Positions 45,949-56,030 are shown, counted from the first letter of the stretch. The stretch is DNA of 64,000 bases from Rhodospirillales bacterium 70-18 (GCA_001899585.1 MKWE01000057.1:62001-126000); one strand, 5' to 3'. Translations and numbers: made by a program. Notes: generated by a model not told the origin, from the sequence alone.

Positions 45949-46002
45949 CGCACGTGTCCTACCTGACGTGTGCGACACTCGGCGGGCGATGTGGCCGCGG
46001 CA

Positions 46003-46016
46003 TTGATTTATGTCAA
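46003..46016. promoter_or_regulatory. FNR/FixK-type site upstream of the cytochrome-porin gene
   Basis: The palindrome TTGAT-N4-GTCAA matches the FNR/FixK consensus core. Its centre is about 61 bases before the cytochrome-porin ATG; a class II position would put transcription start near 45968. No clear -10 element is seen. It suggests oxygen-responsive control. Confidence 0.65.
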
Positions 46017-46047
46017 ACTGTTTCGGAACGGCCCGCGCCGCGCGGCC

Positions 46048-47277
46048 TTATGTGGCCTGCCGCCCCAGCCGCGCCACGATTTCGGCCACCGCCGCGGCCA
46101 GGCGGACCACACGGTCCAGGTCCACTGCATGCGGCCAGCGGTCCTGCGGCAGGTGGAACAGCCGGTTGGTGCCGCCGAGCGCGACGCAGGCGGCGCCGGC
46201 GCGCTGGATGGCGCGGATGGTGCCGTCGGAGTCGGGCAGCGCCGTGCCCAGCGGCACCGCCGGGTGGCCGGCCCGCGCCACGGCGGCGGCGGCCAGGTGG
46301 CGCAGCGGCGGCGTGGTCGCGGCCAGTGCCACGGTTCCGCCGGCCGCGCCGATATTGGCGCCGAGTTGCACCCAGGTCGCGCCCGCCACGATGCCCCGAT
46401 GCCGGGCGAGGAAATCCGACAGGCCGAGATGGCCCAGCTCATCGCCGCTGGTGGCCAGGAACAGCACCTCGCGCGTCGGCGGCGCCTCGGCCAGCGCGCG
46501 CAACGCCTCTAGCCAGCAGACCAGGCCGCCGCCGCGCTCGCCGGTGGCGTGCCACCAGGCGCTGCGCGGGGTGGCCACCACCAGCGGCGCCAGGCCCGGC
46601 ACCCGCCCGGCCACCCGCACCACCACGTTGCGCGCGTTGGTGGCGGTGCGGCGGGTGGCGACCACCAGCTTCGCCATCGCGCCGCGCGCCATCGCCGCGG
46701 TCAGGCGGGCATGCTCGAAGCTGGTCACCTGCAGTGTCGGCGGGCCGAACGGTGCGCGGAAGGCGGGGGCGTCCAGCAGCGCCAGCCCCGGCGCGCCGCC
46801 GGTGGTGACGACCACCAGCCCGGCCGGGCCTGGACGCTGGCGAAGGGCCACGAAGCCGGGGCTGTAGGCGGCGTCCGGCGGGCGTTCCACCACCCGGATT
46901 CCGCCGGTGCGCGTGCCCAGCCGGCCGCTCACCCCGCCCTCCGGGGTGCCTGGCGCGTCGTACAGCGCCTCGCCCAGGATGCGCACGCCGCCCTCCAGCG
47001 CCAGGTAGGGGTCGCGCGCGTCCAGGCGGCTGACATCGAACGCCTCGAACCCCACGCGGCCGCCGATCGCCCCGGCCTCGCGCATCAGCCAGTCGGCGGC
47101 GGCCATGTCGCCGCCGGTGGCGGTGCGGTGGGCGCCCAGGGCGTCCCAGGCGGTCAGCCACTCGCGCGCGCGCCCGGCCGCCTCCCACGCCGGGGCGGCC
47201 GCGCCGGCCAGCGCCCCGAGGCCGCCGAGCAGCAGGGCGCGCCGGCGCCATGTTCCGCGCTGTTCCAGCCGGGTCAG
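46048..47277 (-). CDS. Peptidase M28-like protein with N-terminal anchor
   Basis: About 409 residues. The N-terminus has a hydrophobic anchor or signal (RRRALLLGGLGALAGAAAPA). The C-terminal half resembles M28 aminopeptidases: GGLVCWLEALRALAEAPPTREVLFLATSGDELGHLG, with Asp-Glu in the metal/catalytic position, and HAVDLDRVV near the end. A metal-binding His-Asp upstream is less clear, so activity is uncertain. No ATG, GTG or TTG is available near the expected start; a CTG at 47277 overlaps the nuclease gene stop (CTGA) like the usual ATGA coupling. A later in-frame ATG would remove the anchor. The start is therefore unsure. Confidence 0.68.
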   Translation of the reverse strand: MTRLEQRGTWRRRALLLGGLGALAGAAAPAWEAAGRAREWLTAWDALGAHRTATGGDMAAADWLMREAGAIGGRVGFEAFDVSRLDARDPYLALEGGVRILGEALYDAPGTPEGGVSGRLGTRTGGIRVVERPPDAAYSPGFVALRQRPGPAGLVVVTTGGAPGLALLDAPAFRAPFGPPTLQVTSFEHARLTAAMARGAMAKLVVATRRTATNARNVVVRVAGRVPGLAPLVVATPRSAWWHATGERGGGLVCWLEALRALAEAPPTREVLFLATSGDELGHLGLSDFLARHRGIVAGATWVQLGANIGAAGGTVALAATTPPLRHLAAAAVARAGHPAVPLGTALPDSDGTIRAIQRAGAACVALGGTNRLFHLPQDRWPHAVDLDRVVRLAAAVAEIVARLGRQAT

Positions 47278-47840
47278 CTTTCCAGCTCGCTGTCCCAGTA
47301 GAGATAGTCCCGCCAGCTCTGGTGCAGGTAGTTGGGCGGGAAGCCGCGGCCGTTTTCCTGCAATTCCCAGGTGGAGGGCTGGCGCGGCGTGTCGCGCGGG
47401 AACATCCGGCATTCGCGCGGCATGCGGCTGCCCTTGCGCAGGTTGCAGCCGCCGCAGGCGGTGACCACGTTCTCCCAAGTGGTGCGCCCGCCGCGGCAGC
47501 GCGGAATGACGTGGTCGAAGGTGAGGTCCGGCGCCGGCTGCCGCTCGCCGCAATACTGGCAGGCGAAGCTGTCGCGCAGGAACACGTTGAAGCGGGTGAA
47601 GGCGGGCTTGCGCGCGGCCGGCACGAAATCCTTCAGCGCGATCACGCTGGGCAGGCGCATCGTCAGGGTGGGGGAGTGGACCTCGGCCTCGTATTCGTTC
47701 AGCACCGACACGCGATCGAGGAAGACCGCCTTCACGGCGTCCTGCCAGCACCAGACCGACAGCGGGAAATATGACAGCGGACGGAAATCCGCGTTCAGCA
47801 CCAGTGCCGGAAAATGCGCTCCGCCGTCAGGCAACAGCAA
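47274..47840 (-). CDS. HNH endonuclease family protein
   Basis: About 188 residues. The HNH core reads CQYCGERQPAPDLTFDHVIPRC followed by WENVVTACGGCNLRKGSR: two CxxC pairs holding zinc around the His-Asn-His type active site. The N-terminus ALVLNADFRPLSYFPLSVW is a conserved feature of a widespread alphaproteobacterial group of unknown role, so it need not be a restriction enzyme. The start is a TTG, at 47840 or, better spaced from GAGGGAG, 47834. It is followed by the M28-like gene, overlapping by four bases. Confidence 0.87.
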   Translation of the reverse strand: MLLPDGGAHFPALVLNADFRPLSYFPLSVWCWQDAVKAVFLDRVSVLNEYEAEVHSPTLTMRLPSVIALKDFVPAARKPAFTRFNVFLRDSFACQYCGERQPAPDLTFDHVIPRCRGGRTTWENVVTACGGCNLRKGSRMPRECRMFPRDTPRQPSTWELQENGRGFPPNYLHQSWRDYLYWDSELES

Positions 47841-48003
47841 CTCCCTCGCAGGCGCCGCACAACGCCTGGGGGTCGCTCACCGTCACGACCCGCCAGATGC
47901 TGTGCGTCGTCGAAGAACCTGAGGGATTTATCGCATTGCGGCAGAAGCGCCGCAAGCGGCTCGCCCGATGGTTTCATCAATCCGCCATCTGTTCGCCGCC
48001 CGG

Positions 48004-48050
48004 GAGCGTGATGACAGCGGATGGACTCACCGGAGGTCTGAATCACGCGC
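48004..48050. repeat. Palindromic repeat, family 2, reverse copy
   Basis: The 47-base segment begins GAGCGTGATGAC and ends TCACCGGAGGTCTGAATCACGCG. It is the reverse-complement form of 29653-29700, with 23 identical bases at one end and 12 at the other around a variable core. It abuts the stop codon of the carboxylesterase gene. Confidence 0.75.
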
Positions 48051-48700
48051 TATGCGAAGGCGCGTTGCAGGAACAGCGCGCCGGTGGACAGGCCGGCCTC
48101 GTCGATGCCGTGTCCCAGCCGGGGCGCGTACAGCGCCTGCACCGACGCGCCCACCGCCAGCAGCGCCGACTCGGCCTGGTGCGAGCGTTCCGGCGGCACC
48201 ACGGCGTCGGCCTCGCCATGCACCAGCAGCACCGGGGGCAAGGGGCCGGGCGGCAGCGTCGGGTCGATCAGTCCGCCGGAGAAGGCCAGCACGGCGCGCG
48301 GCGGCGCCACCCGGCCGCGCCAGCCATGCAGCCCGGCCTGCAGCACCGTCATCGCGCCCTGGCTGAACCCCATCAGCGCATAGGCGTCCGCCGGCAGCCC
48401 GAGTCGCGCCAGCTCCGTCTCCACGAACCGGCCGAGCGCCGCCGCTGCGGCCGCGACGCCGGCCTGCATTCGGGCGGGGCTGCGGTCGGACAGGCTGAAC
48501 CATTGCCGGCCCATCGGCGCCATGTCGTACGGCTCCGGCGCGTCGGGCGCCGCGAAGGCGGCCTGGGGCAGGGCGGCGGCCCAGTGCGGCGCCAGGTCGA
48601 TCAGGTCGTGCCCGTCGGCCCCTACGCCGTGGCACAGCACCACCAGTTGCCGTACCGGCGCCTCGCGCGGGCCCCAGCGTGGTCCGTCCAGATCCGCCAT
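48050..48700 (-). CDS. Carboxylesterase/phospholipase family hydrolase
   Basis: A 216-residue alpha/beta hydrolase of the small carboxylesterase (YpfH/Fjo-type) family. Motifs include LVVLCHGVGADGHDLIDLAP, the nucleophile elbow GFSQGAM, an Asp in HGEADAVVPP and the His in RLGHGIDEAGL. The start at ATG 48700 has GGAGGG seven bases before it; the frame continues upstream into gluQ without support. It would hydrolyse short esters or lysophospholipids in the cytoplasm. It is divergent from gluQ, with 43 bases between starts. Confidence 0.9.
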   Translation of the reverse strand: MADLDGPRWGPREAPVRQLVVLCHGVGADGHDLIDLAPHWAAALPQAAFAAPDAPEPYDMAPMGRQWFSLSDRSPARMQAGVAAAAAALGRFVETELARLGLPADAYALMGFSQGAMTVLQAGLHGWRGRVAPPRAVLAFSGGLIDPTLPPGPLPPVLLVHGEADAVVPPERSHQAESALLAVGASVQALYAPRLGHGIDEAGLSTGALFLQRAFA

Positions 48701-48743
48701 GCCATTTCCCTCCATCACGGTGCGATGGTTATATGGCATAACC

Positions 48744-49580
48744 ATGCCGATCACGACACGCTTCGCGCCCAGCCCGACCGGGCTGCTGCATCTAGGCCAC
48801 GCCTTCGCGGCGCTGACCGCCTGGCGGCGGGCCCGCGACGCGGGTGGCCGCTTCCTGCTGCGGATCGAGGATATCGACCCCACGCGCTGCCGGCCGGAGT
48901 TCACCGCCGCCATCCTGGAGGACCTCGCCTGGCTCGGGCTGGACTGGGACGGTCCGGTGCGGGTGCAGTCCGAACACCTGCCGGAGTACCGCGCCTGCCT
49001 GGACCGGCTGTCGGCGCGCGGCCTGCTCTACCCGTGCTTCTGCACCCGTGCCGCGATCCAGCGCGAACTCGCCGCCTCCGCCGCCGCCCCGCATGGGCCG
49101 GACGGACCGCTCTACCCCGGCACCTGCCGTCGCCTGCCGCCGGATGAACGTGCCGCCCGCCTCGCCGCCGGCGTGCCGCATGCGCTGCGGCTGGACATGG
49201 CGCGCGCGCTGGTCCCCGGCCTGACCTTCGCCGAGGACGGGGAGGGGCTGATCGCCTGCGACCCGGCCCGCTTCGGCGACGTGGTGCTGGCGCGCAAGGA
49301 CGCCCCGGCCAGCTATCATCTGTGCGTCACCCACGACGACGCCTTGCAGGGCGTCACCCTGGTCACCAGGGGCATCGACCTGAAGCCGGCGACCGACCTG
49401 CACCGGCTGTTGCAGGCGCTGCTGGGCTGGCCCGCTCCCGCCTATGCCCACCACCCGCTGCGCACCGACACCGCCGGCCGCCGCCTGGCCAAGCGCGACC
49501 ACGCCGCCACCCTGCGCGACCTGCGCGCCGCCGGCGCCTCGCCGGCCGGGGTCCGCGCCCTGGCCGGCATGCCGGACTGA
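48744..49580 (+). CDS. gluQ: Glutamyl-Q tRNA(Asp) synthetase
   Basis: A 278-residue shortened glutamyl-tRNA synthetase. The HIGH motif is HLGHA, followed by FLLRIEDIDPTR; the second class I motif is degenerate (LAKRDHAA), and there is no anticodon-binding domain. Cysteines in CFCTRAAIQ and a later Cys fit the partly zinc-binding region. GluQ attaches glutamate to queuosine in tRNA-Asp. No ribosome-binding site is visible before ATG 48744, so it may be leaderless or poorly translated. Confidence 0.93.
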   Translation: MPITTRFAPSPTGLLHLGHAFAALTAWRRARDAGGRFLLRIEDIDPTRCRPEFTAAILEDLAWLGLDWDGPVRVQSEHLPEYRACLDRLSARGLLYPCFCTRAAIQRELAASAAAPHGPDGPLYPGTCRRLPPDERAARLAAGVPHALRLDMARALVPGLTFAEDGEGLIACDPARFGDVVLARKDAPASYHLCVTHDDALQGVTLVTRGIDLKPATDLHRLLQALLGWPAPAYAHHPLRTDTAGRRLAKRDHAATLRDLRAAGASPAGVRALAGMPD

Positions 49581-49639
49581 CCCGCTGGACGGCCGCCAGC
49601 CGCGCCCGTAGCCTCCCACCAAGCCCGGGGGGACCGATC

Positions 49640-50803
49640 ATGGCCGCGCCAAAACTGTTCACGCCGCTGCGCATCCGCGAAACCACGCTCAAGAACCGCA
49701 TCGTGGTGGCGCCGATGCACCAGTATTCCGGCAAGAACGGCTTCCCGACCGACTGGCACCTGATGAATATCGGCCGTTTCGCCGCCGGCGGCGCCGGGCT
49801 GGTGTTCATCGAGAGCACCAAGGTGGAGCGGCGCGGCTGCGGCACCATCGGCGACCTCGGGCTGTGGGACGACGCCTTCATCCCGCATTTCCGCCGCCTG
49901 TCCGACTTCATCCGCGCCCAGGGCGCCGTGCCCGCGCTGCAGATCGGCCATTCCGGCCGCAAGGCGCGCATGTTCCGCCCCTGGGAGGGCGGCGCGCCGC
50001 TGACCCGCGAGGCCGCCGAGGCGGAGGGGGTGACCGACTGGGAGGCGTGGCAGCCGGTGGCGCCCTCGGCGCTCTCGGGCGGCAAGGGCGAGCCGGTGCC
50101 GGTGGCGCTGGCGCGCGACGAGATCCCGGCGCTGGTCGAGCGCTGGGCGCAGGCGGCGCGGCGGGCCGACGCGGCGGGGCTGGAGGTGCTGGAGATCCAT
50201 GCCGCGCACGGCTATCTGATCCACCAGTTCCTCTCGCCCGAGGCCAACCGCCGCAACGACGACTACGGCGGCAGCGAGGCCAACCGGATGCGCTTCGCCG
50301 TCGAGGTGGCGGAGGCCGTGCGTACCCAATGGCCGGCCCACAAGCCCCTGTTCATGCGGTTTTCCGTGGCCGACGACGCCGGCTGGGCCCCCGACCAGAG
50401 CGTGACCCTGGCGAAGCTGGTGAAGGCGCGCGGGGTGGACGTGATCGACTGCTCCAGCGGCGGCATCACCGGCCGGCCGACCGCCGGGCCGGCTGGCTAC
50501 GGCTACCAGGTGCCGTTCGCCGAAAAGCTGCGGCGGGAGGCCGACATCATGACCATGGCGGTGGGGCTGATCGTGCACGCCGACCAGGCGGAGGCGATCC
50601 TGCAGGCCGGGCAGGCGGACCTGGTCGCGCTGGCCCGCGAGATTCTGCACAACCCGAACTGGCCGATGGACGCCGCCCTGAAGCTGGGCGTGGAGGCCCC
50701 CTTCGCCACCGTGCCGCCGCCGCAGGAATACTGGCTGGCCAAGCGGGCGCACTACGCCAAGGGGGTCGTTCCCTCGACATACCAGACCGGCATCGCGCCC
50801 TGA
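49640..50803 (+). CDS. Old Yellow Enzyme family NADH:flavin oxidoreductase
   Basis: A 387-residue FMN enzyme of the YqjM-like OYE class. Conserved segments are FIESTKVERRG, GHSGRKARMFRPW, HAAHGYLIHQFLSPEANRRNDDYGGS and VGLIVHADQAE. The usual cysteine of YqjM (MCQYS) is His here (APMHQYSGKNG), which could alter redox tuning. It would reduce activated C=C bonds. GGGGG precedes ATG 49640. The frame extends upstream through gluQ but not usefully. It is followed by two aminotransferase genes. Confidence 0.93.
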   Translation: MAAPKLFTPLRIRETTLKNRIVVAPMHQYSGKNGFPTDWHLMNIGRFAAGGAGLVFIESTKVERRGCGTIGDLGLWDDAFIPHFRRLSDFIRAQGAVPALQIGHSGRKARMFRPWEGGAPLTREAAEAEGVTDWEAWQPVAPSALSGGKGEPVPVALARDEIPALVERWAQAARRADAAGLEVLEIHAAHGYLIHQFLSPEANRRNDDYGGSEANRMRFAVEVAEAVRTQWPAHKPLFMRFSVADDAGWAPDQSVTLAKLVKARGVDVIDCSSGGITGRPTAGPAGYGYQVPFAEKLRREADIMTMAVGLIVHADQAEAILQAGQADLVALAREILHNPNWPMDAALKLGVEAPFATVPPPQEYWLAKRAHYAKGVVPSTYQTGIAP

Positions 50804-50865
50804 ACCGGCCGGAAGCCGGGCTTTGCGGCTCGGCGCCGGTTGCCCGGCCGTGCGGCCGGATATAG

Positions 50866-52118
<1,253 letters not shown>

Positions 52119-52134
52119 AGCACAGGATCGCCCA

Positions 52135-53337
52135 ATGCCCGCTCTCGCCCAGCGCCTGAGCCGCGTCCGCGTCGCGGCGACCGTTGCCATGACCATCCGG
52201 GCGCGCGAGCTACGCGCGGCCGGGCATGACGTGATCGCCCTCACCATCGGCGAGCCGGATTTCGCCTCGCCACCCCACGCCATCGAGGCGGCGCACCAGG
52301 CGGCGCTGGCGGGGCAGACCAAATACACCGCGCAAGACGGCGTGCCGGCGCTGAAACAGGCGATCCAGCGCAAGTTCAAGCGCGACAACGGGCTGGATTT
52401 CGCGCTGGACGAGATCATGGTCGCCAATGGCGGCAAGCAGGTGATCTTCGACGCCATGATGGCCACCATCGACGACGGCGACGAGGTGGTGATCCCGGCC
52501 CCCTACTGGGGCGCCTATCCGCTGACCACCCGGCTGTGCGGCGGCGAGCCGGTGATCGTCACCTGCCCGCAGAACAACGGCTTCAAGCTGCGCCCGGAGG
52601 ACCTGGACGCGGCGATCACGCCCAAAACCAAGTGGCTGGTGCTGAACTTCCCCAACAACCCGACCGGGGCGGCCTGCTCGCCGGAGGAACTCCGGGCCAT
52701 CGCCGACGTGATGCTGAAGCATCCGCATGTGTGGATCATGTCCGACGACATGTACGAGCACCTGATGTACGCGGATTTCGGCTATTCGACCCTCGCCCAG
52801 GTGGAGCCGAAGCTGCGCGACCGCACGCTGACCATCTCGGGCGTGTCCAAGACCTATGCCATGACCGGCTGGCGCATCGGCTTCGGCGCCGGGCCGAAGG
52901 ACCTCATCAAGGCCATGGTCAACATCCAGGGCCACGCCACCGCCGGCGTCTCGGGCATCACTCAGGCCGCCGCGGCCGCGGCGCTGGACGGGCCGCAGGC
53001 GCAGGTGGCCGAGCAGGCGGCGATCTACCGCCAGCGCCGCGACATCGTGGTGGACGCGCTGAACGCCATGCCCGGCATCTCCTGCCACCGGCCGGAGGGC
53101 GCGTTCTACGTCTATCCCAACATCGCCGGCTGCCTCGGGCGGGTGACGCCGAAGGGCGCGAAGATCGAGACCGACAGCGACTTCGCCATGGCGCTGCTGG
53201 ACGAGGCGCATGTGGCGCTGGTCGGCGGCGAGGGCTTCGGCATGAGCCCCTACCTGCGCATCTCCTACGCCACCGACACCGACAGCCTGCGCGAGGCGAT
53301 GAAGCGCATGGCAGCGTTCACCGCCGCCCTGAAATGA
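52135..53337 (+). CDS. Aspartate aminotransferase, class I, copy 2
   Basis: A second 400-residue AspAT-type enzyme. It keeps KYTAQDGVPALKQA, LVLNFPNNPTGAAC, MSDDMYEHLMYADF and the Schiff-base lysine in [17 protein letters not shown], with YLRISYATD near the end. Compared with copy 1 it has Ala-Pro-Tyr-Trp-Gly-Ala in the PLP ring region instead of Thr-Pro-Cys-Trp-Val-Ser, so specificity may differ. It ends as ATGA over the start of the GNAT gene. Confidence 0.94.
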   Translation: MPALAQRLSRVRVAATVAMTIRARELRAAGHDVIALTIGEPDFASPPHAIEAAHQAALAGQTKYTAQDGVPALKQAIQRKFKRDNGLDFALDEIMVANGGKQVIFDAMMATIDDGDEVVIPAPYWGAYPLTTRLCGGEPVIVTCPQNNGFKLRPEDLDAAITPKTKWLVLNFPNNPTGAACSPEELRAIADVMLKHPHVWIMSDDMYEHLMYADFGYSTLAQVEPKLRDRTLTISGVSKTYAMTGWRIGFGAGPKDLIKAMVNIQGHATAGVSGITQAAAAAALDGPQAQVAEQAAIYRQRRDIVVDALNAMPGISCHRPEGAFYVYPNIAGCLGRVTPKGAKIETDSDFAMALLDEAHVALVGGEGFGMSPYLRISYATDTDSLREAMKRMAAFTAALK

Positions 53338-54329
53338 CGGCGCCGCTGCTGCGGCCCGGCCGGGACGAGGACGCGGCCGGCTTCATCGCCCTGGTCGGCG
53401 CCTGCTGGGCCGAATATCCCGGCTGCGTCATGGACCTCGACGGCGAGGTGCCGGAACTGCGCGCGCTCGCCAGCTACTATGCCGGCCAGGGCGGCGCGCT
53501 CTGGGCGGCCGAGGCCGGTGGCCGGGTGGTCGGCATGGTCGGCACCAAGCCGCTGGACGGCGGCGCCTGGGAATTGTGCAAGATGTACGCCGATGCCGGC
53601 CAGCGCGGCACCGGCTTGGCGCAGGCGCTGATCGACGCCGCCGAGGGTTTCGCCCGCGCCCACGGCGCCGCCGAGATGAAGCTGTGGACCGACACCCGCT
53701 TCGACCGCGCGCACCGCTTCTACGAGAAGCAGGGCTATGTGCGCAGCGGCCCGATCCGGGTGTTGGACGACCTGTCCCACTCGCTGGAATTCGCCTACGC
53801 CAAGCCGCTCGCCGGCGTGGTGGTGCGCGTGCTGGACGCCGCCGGGGCCGCATCGGTCGAGGGCGGGCTGGCGGCGCTGCTGCGGGACTGCGTGGCCGAG
53901 GGCGCGGCGCTGGAATTCCTGCCGCCGATGGAACTGGCGGCGGCGCGGGCCTACTGGAAGCAGAAGTCGCGCGAGGTGGCGCTGGGCCAGCGGCTGCTGC
54001 TGGTGGCCTGGGTGGAGGGCATGCTGGCCGGCACGGTGATGCTGCGGCTGGAATCCTCGCCGGACCAGCCGCACGGCGCGCATGTGCAGAAACTGATGGT
54101 GGCGCCCGGGCTGCGGCGCCGGGGCGTGGCGAGGCTGCTGATGCGGGCGGCGGAACAGGCGGCGATCGCCGCCGGCCGGCCGCTGGTGACGCTGGGCGCG
54201 CGCGGTGGCGACCCCGCCGAGGCGATGTACCGGGCGCTGGGCTGGACCGAGTGCGGCCGGATCGCGGGCTATACGGCCAATGCGGCCGGCGGGTTCGACG
54301 ACGGGGTGTTCTTCGTGAAGCGGCTGTAA
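53334..54329 (+). CDS. Two-domain GNAT acetyltransferase
   Basis: A 331-residue protein with two GNAT domains. The first (about residues 5-160) has LCKMYADAGQRGTGLAQALID, an acetyl-CoA loop; the second (about 195-330) has VQKLMVAPGLRRRGVARLLM. Both domains keep the Arg/Gly-rich pyrophosphate loop, so both may bind acetyl-CoA. The acceptor is unknown. The start overlaps the aminotransferase stop (ATGA), so it is translated with the aminotransferase and may modify an amino acid or act on the enzyme. Confidence 0.9.
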   Translation: MTAPLLRPGRDEDAAGFIALVGACWAEYPGCVMDLDGEVPELRALASYYAGQGGALWAAEAGGRVVGMVGTKPLDGGAWELCKMYADAGQRGTGLAQALIDAAEGFARAHGAAEMKLWTDTRFDRAHRFYEKQGYVRSGPIRVLDDLSHSLEFAYAKPLAGVVVRVLDAAGAASVEGGLAALLRDCVAEGAALEFLPPMELAAARAYWKQKSREVALGQRLLLVAWVEGMLAGTVMLRLESSPDQPHGAHVQKLMVAPGLRRRGVARLLMRAAEQAAIAAGRPLVTLGARGGDPAEAMYRALGWTECGRIAGYTANAAGGFDDGVFFVKRL

Positions 54330-54341
54330 GGGAAGCAGATT

Positions 54342-54460
54342 CACATGGAGACGGGGAGGCGGGGAGAAGCAAGGGAGATTCGCAAAGAGACGTAGAGAAG
54401 AGTAGTGCTCTCTTCGCCTCTACGTCTCTTTGTTGCCTGGCTTCTTCTCCCCCGCGCGTA
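54342..54460. terminator. Long palindromic element between convergent genes, family 3 relative
   Basis: The inner hairpin has perfect 15-base arms (54383-54397 with 54418-54432) and continues to a small loop; an outer, weaker complement (GGGGAGAAGC / GCTTCTTCTCCCC) flanks it. The first 17 bases match 30618-30634. It lies between the GNAT and lipoprotein genes and may terminate both. Confidence 0.65.
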
Positions 54461-54471
54461 AATCCTCCCCC

Positions 54472-54900
54472 TCAGAACGACGCGCAGCTTTCGTTCAGCA
54501 CCAGCCCGACCGAGTCCTGCTGAAACGCGGTGCGATAGGCGTCGCGAATGGCCTGCAGCTTCGCCAGCGTCTCCGGCGTGCCGTCGGTGACGATCTCCAC
54601 CAGCGTCGAATCCTCGCGCACCACGCGGTCGGTGCCGTTCTCGCGCCATTGGCCGTAGCCGTTCAGCACCGTCAGCCCGTCGGGAAAGCGCGGCGTCACC
54701 GAGCGCGCCAGGAAATCGCGCCAGGCGGCATCGCTCACCCGGCCGCCGCCCTTGATGCTGCGGCCGAACAGCAGCTGGGCGGTAACGGCCGGGTCGCCCA
54801 CCGGGCAGGACGCCACCGGGCTGGGGCTGGCGACCGGCACGGCGCAGCCGGAGAGCAGCAGCGCGGCGAGGGGGATCCATTTCATGCCCATGCACCTCAT
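54472..54900 (-). CDS. DUF3574 lipoprotein
   Basis: A 142-residue protein (from ATG 54900) with a hydrophobic leader and lipobox LLLSGC (Cys about residue 18). The mature part contains AWRDFLARSVTPRFPDGLTVLNGYGQWRE, which matches the DUF3574 pattern, then a TLVEIVTDG segment. Function is unknown. Three ATGs lie close together (54900, 54891, 54885); the first overlaps the CoA-transferase stop as ATGA, implying coupled translation. Confidence 0.8.
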   Translation of the reverse strand: MRCMGMKWIPLAALLLSGCAVPVASPSPVASCPVGDPAVTAQLLFGRSIKGGGRVSDAAWRDFLARSVTPRFPDGLTVLNGYGQWRENGTDRVVREDSTLVEIVTDGTPETLAKLQAIRDAYRTAFQQDSVGLVLNESCASF

Positions 54901-56030
54901 GTCCGTGTTCCGGGAATCCGCTCGATCTCGTTGTGGTCGCCCAGCGCCGGGGCCGGGCCGGTCACCGGCGGGCGGGCGCCGTCGAAGCTCAGCGGCAGCC
55001 CCATCAGCGGCAAGGCCAGCCCGGGCGGCGGCCGCAGCAGGCCGAGAGCGGCCACCTGCGGGTCGTCCAGCAGTACGCTCATGTCGTTGATCGGCGCCGC
55101 CGGCACGCCGGCCGCCGCGAACACCGCCGACCAGTGGGCCGAGGGCCGGGTCCGCATCACCGCGCCGATCAGGCCGATGATCTCGTCCTTGTTGGCCGCC
55201 CGCGCAGCATTGGTGGCATAGCGCGCGTCGGCCGCCCATTCCGGGTGGCCCAGCTCGGCCGCCAGCTTGGCGAACAGCCGGTCGTTGGCGGCGGCCACCA
55301 CCAGCTCCCGGTCGGCGGTCGGCAGCGCCTGGAACACCACCACGCGCGGGTTGCCGGTGCGGTCGCGCTGCGGCAGCTTGCCGCTCTCGGCGAAGGCGGC
55401 CCAATGCCCGGTCATCCAGCCCATCGCCGTCTCCAGCAGCGAGGTGTCCACCACCGCCCCCAGGCCGGTCACCGTGCGCCGGTGCAGCGCCGCCACGCAG
55501 CCCAGCGCCGCCCACAGCCCGGTGCCGAAATCCAGGATCTGCACGCCGACGCGCGAGGGCGCTCCCGCCGGGTCGCCGTTCAGGCTGAACAGGCCGGAGA
55601 ACGCCTGCACGATCGGCTCGAACCCCGGCGCCAGCCGCTGCGGCCCCACCGCGCCCAGCGCCCAAAGCGAGCAATACACCAGCCGCGGATTGGCCGCGCA
55701 TAGCGCCTCCGCCCCCAACCCGAGCTTCTCCAGCGAGCCGGGGCGCATATTCTGCACCACCACGTCGCTGGCGGCGATGCGCGCCCGCACCCAGGCGAGG
55801 TCGTCCGGCTTGCGGAAATCCAGCGTCACGCTGTGCTTGTTCTGGTTCACCGCATGGAAGGTGGTGGCCATGCCTTCATGGAAGGGCGGCCCCCAGCCGC
55901 GCGCGTTGTCGCCCTCCGGCCGTTCCACCTTCAGCACCTCGGCGCCCAGCAGCGCCAGCACCTGGCCGGCGAACGGCCCGGCGAGGTTCTCGGCGATCTC
56001 GACGACCCTGATTCCGGCCAGCGGCAGCAT
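54897..56030 (-). CDS. CaiB/BaiF-type (class III) CoA-transferase
   Basis: A 377-residue family III CoA-transferase. N-terminal IRVVEIAENLAGPFAGQVLALLGAEVLKVE and VQNMRPGSLEKLGLG are characteristic, and the catalytic Asp is expected in VQILDFGTGLWA (near residue 170). The acid and CoA donor are unknown; known relatives use formyl-, carnitinyl-, succinyl- or mesaconyl-type CoA. The upstream region faces the CDGSH gene. A DUF3574 lipoprotein gene starts in its stop codon, a partner with no obvious chemical link. Confidence 0.93.
   Translation of the reverse strand: MLPLAGIRVVEIAENLAGPFAGQVLALLGAEVLKVERPEGDNARGWGPPFHEGMATTFHAVNQNKHSVTLDFRKPDDLAWVRARIAASDVVVQNMRPGSLEKLGLGAEALCAANPRLVYCSLWALGAVGPQRLAPGFEPIVQAFSGLFSLNGDPAGAPSRVGVQILDFGTGLWAALGCVAALHRRTVTGLGAVVDTSLLETAMGWMTGHWAAFAESGKLPQRDRTGNPRVVVFQALPTADRELVVAAANDRLFAKLAAELGHPEWAADARYATNAARAANKDEIIGLIGAVMRTRPSAHWSAVFAAAGVPAAPINDMSVLLDDPQVAALGLLRPPPGLALPLMGLPLSFDGARPPVTGPAPALGDHNEIERIPGTRT

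Noticed and set aside
47841..48003. Small gene between the HNH nuclease and carboxylesterase
   Set aside because: Only short shadow frames are present, with no ribosome-binding site or recognisable motif; the segment borders a family 2 repeat.
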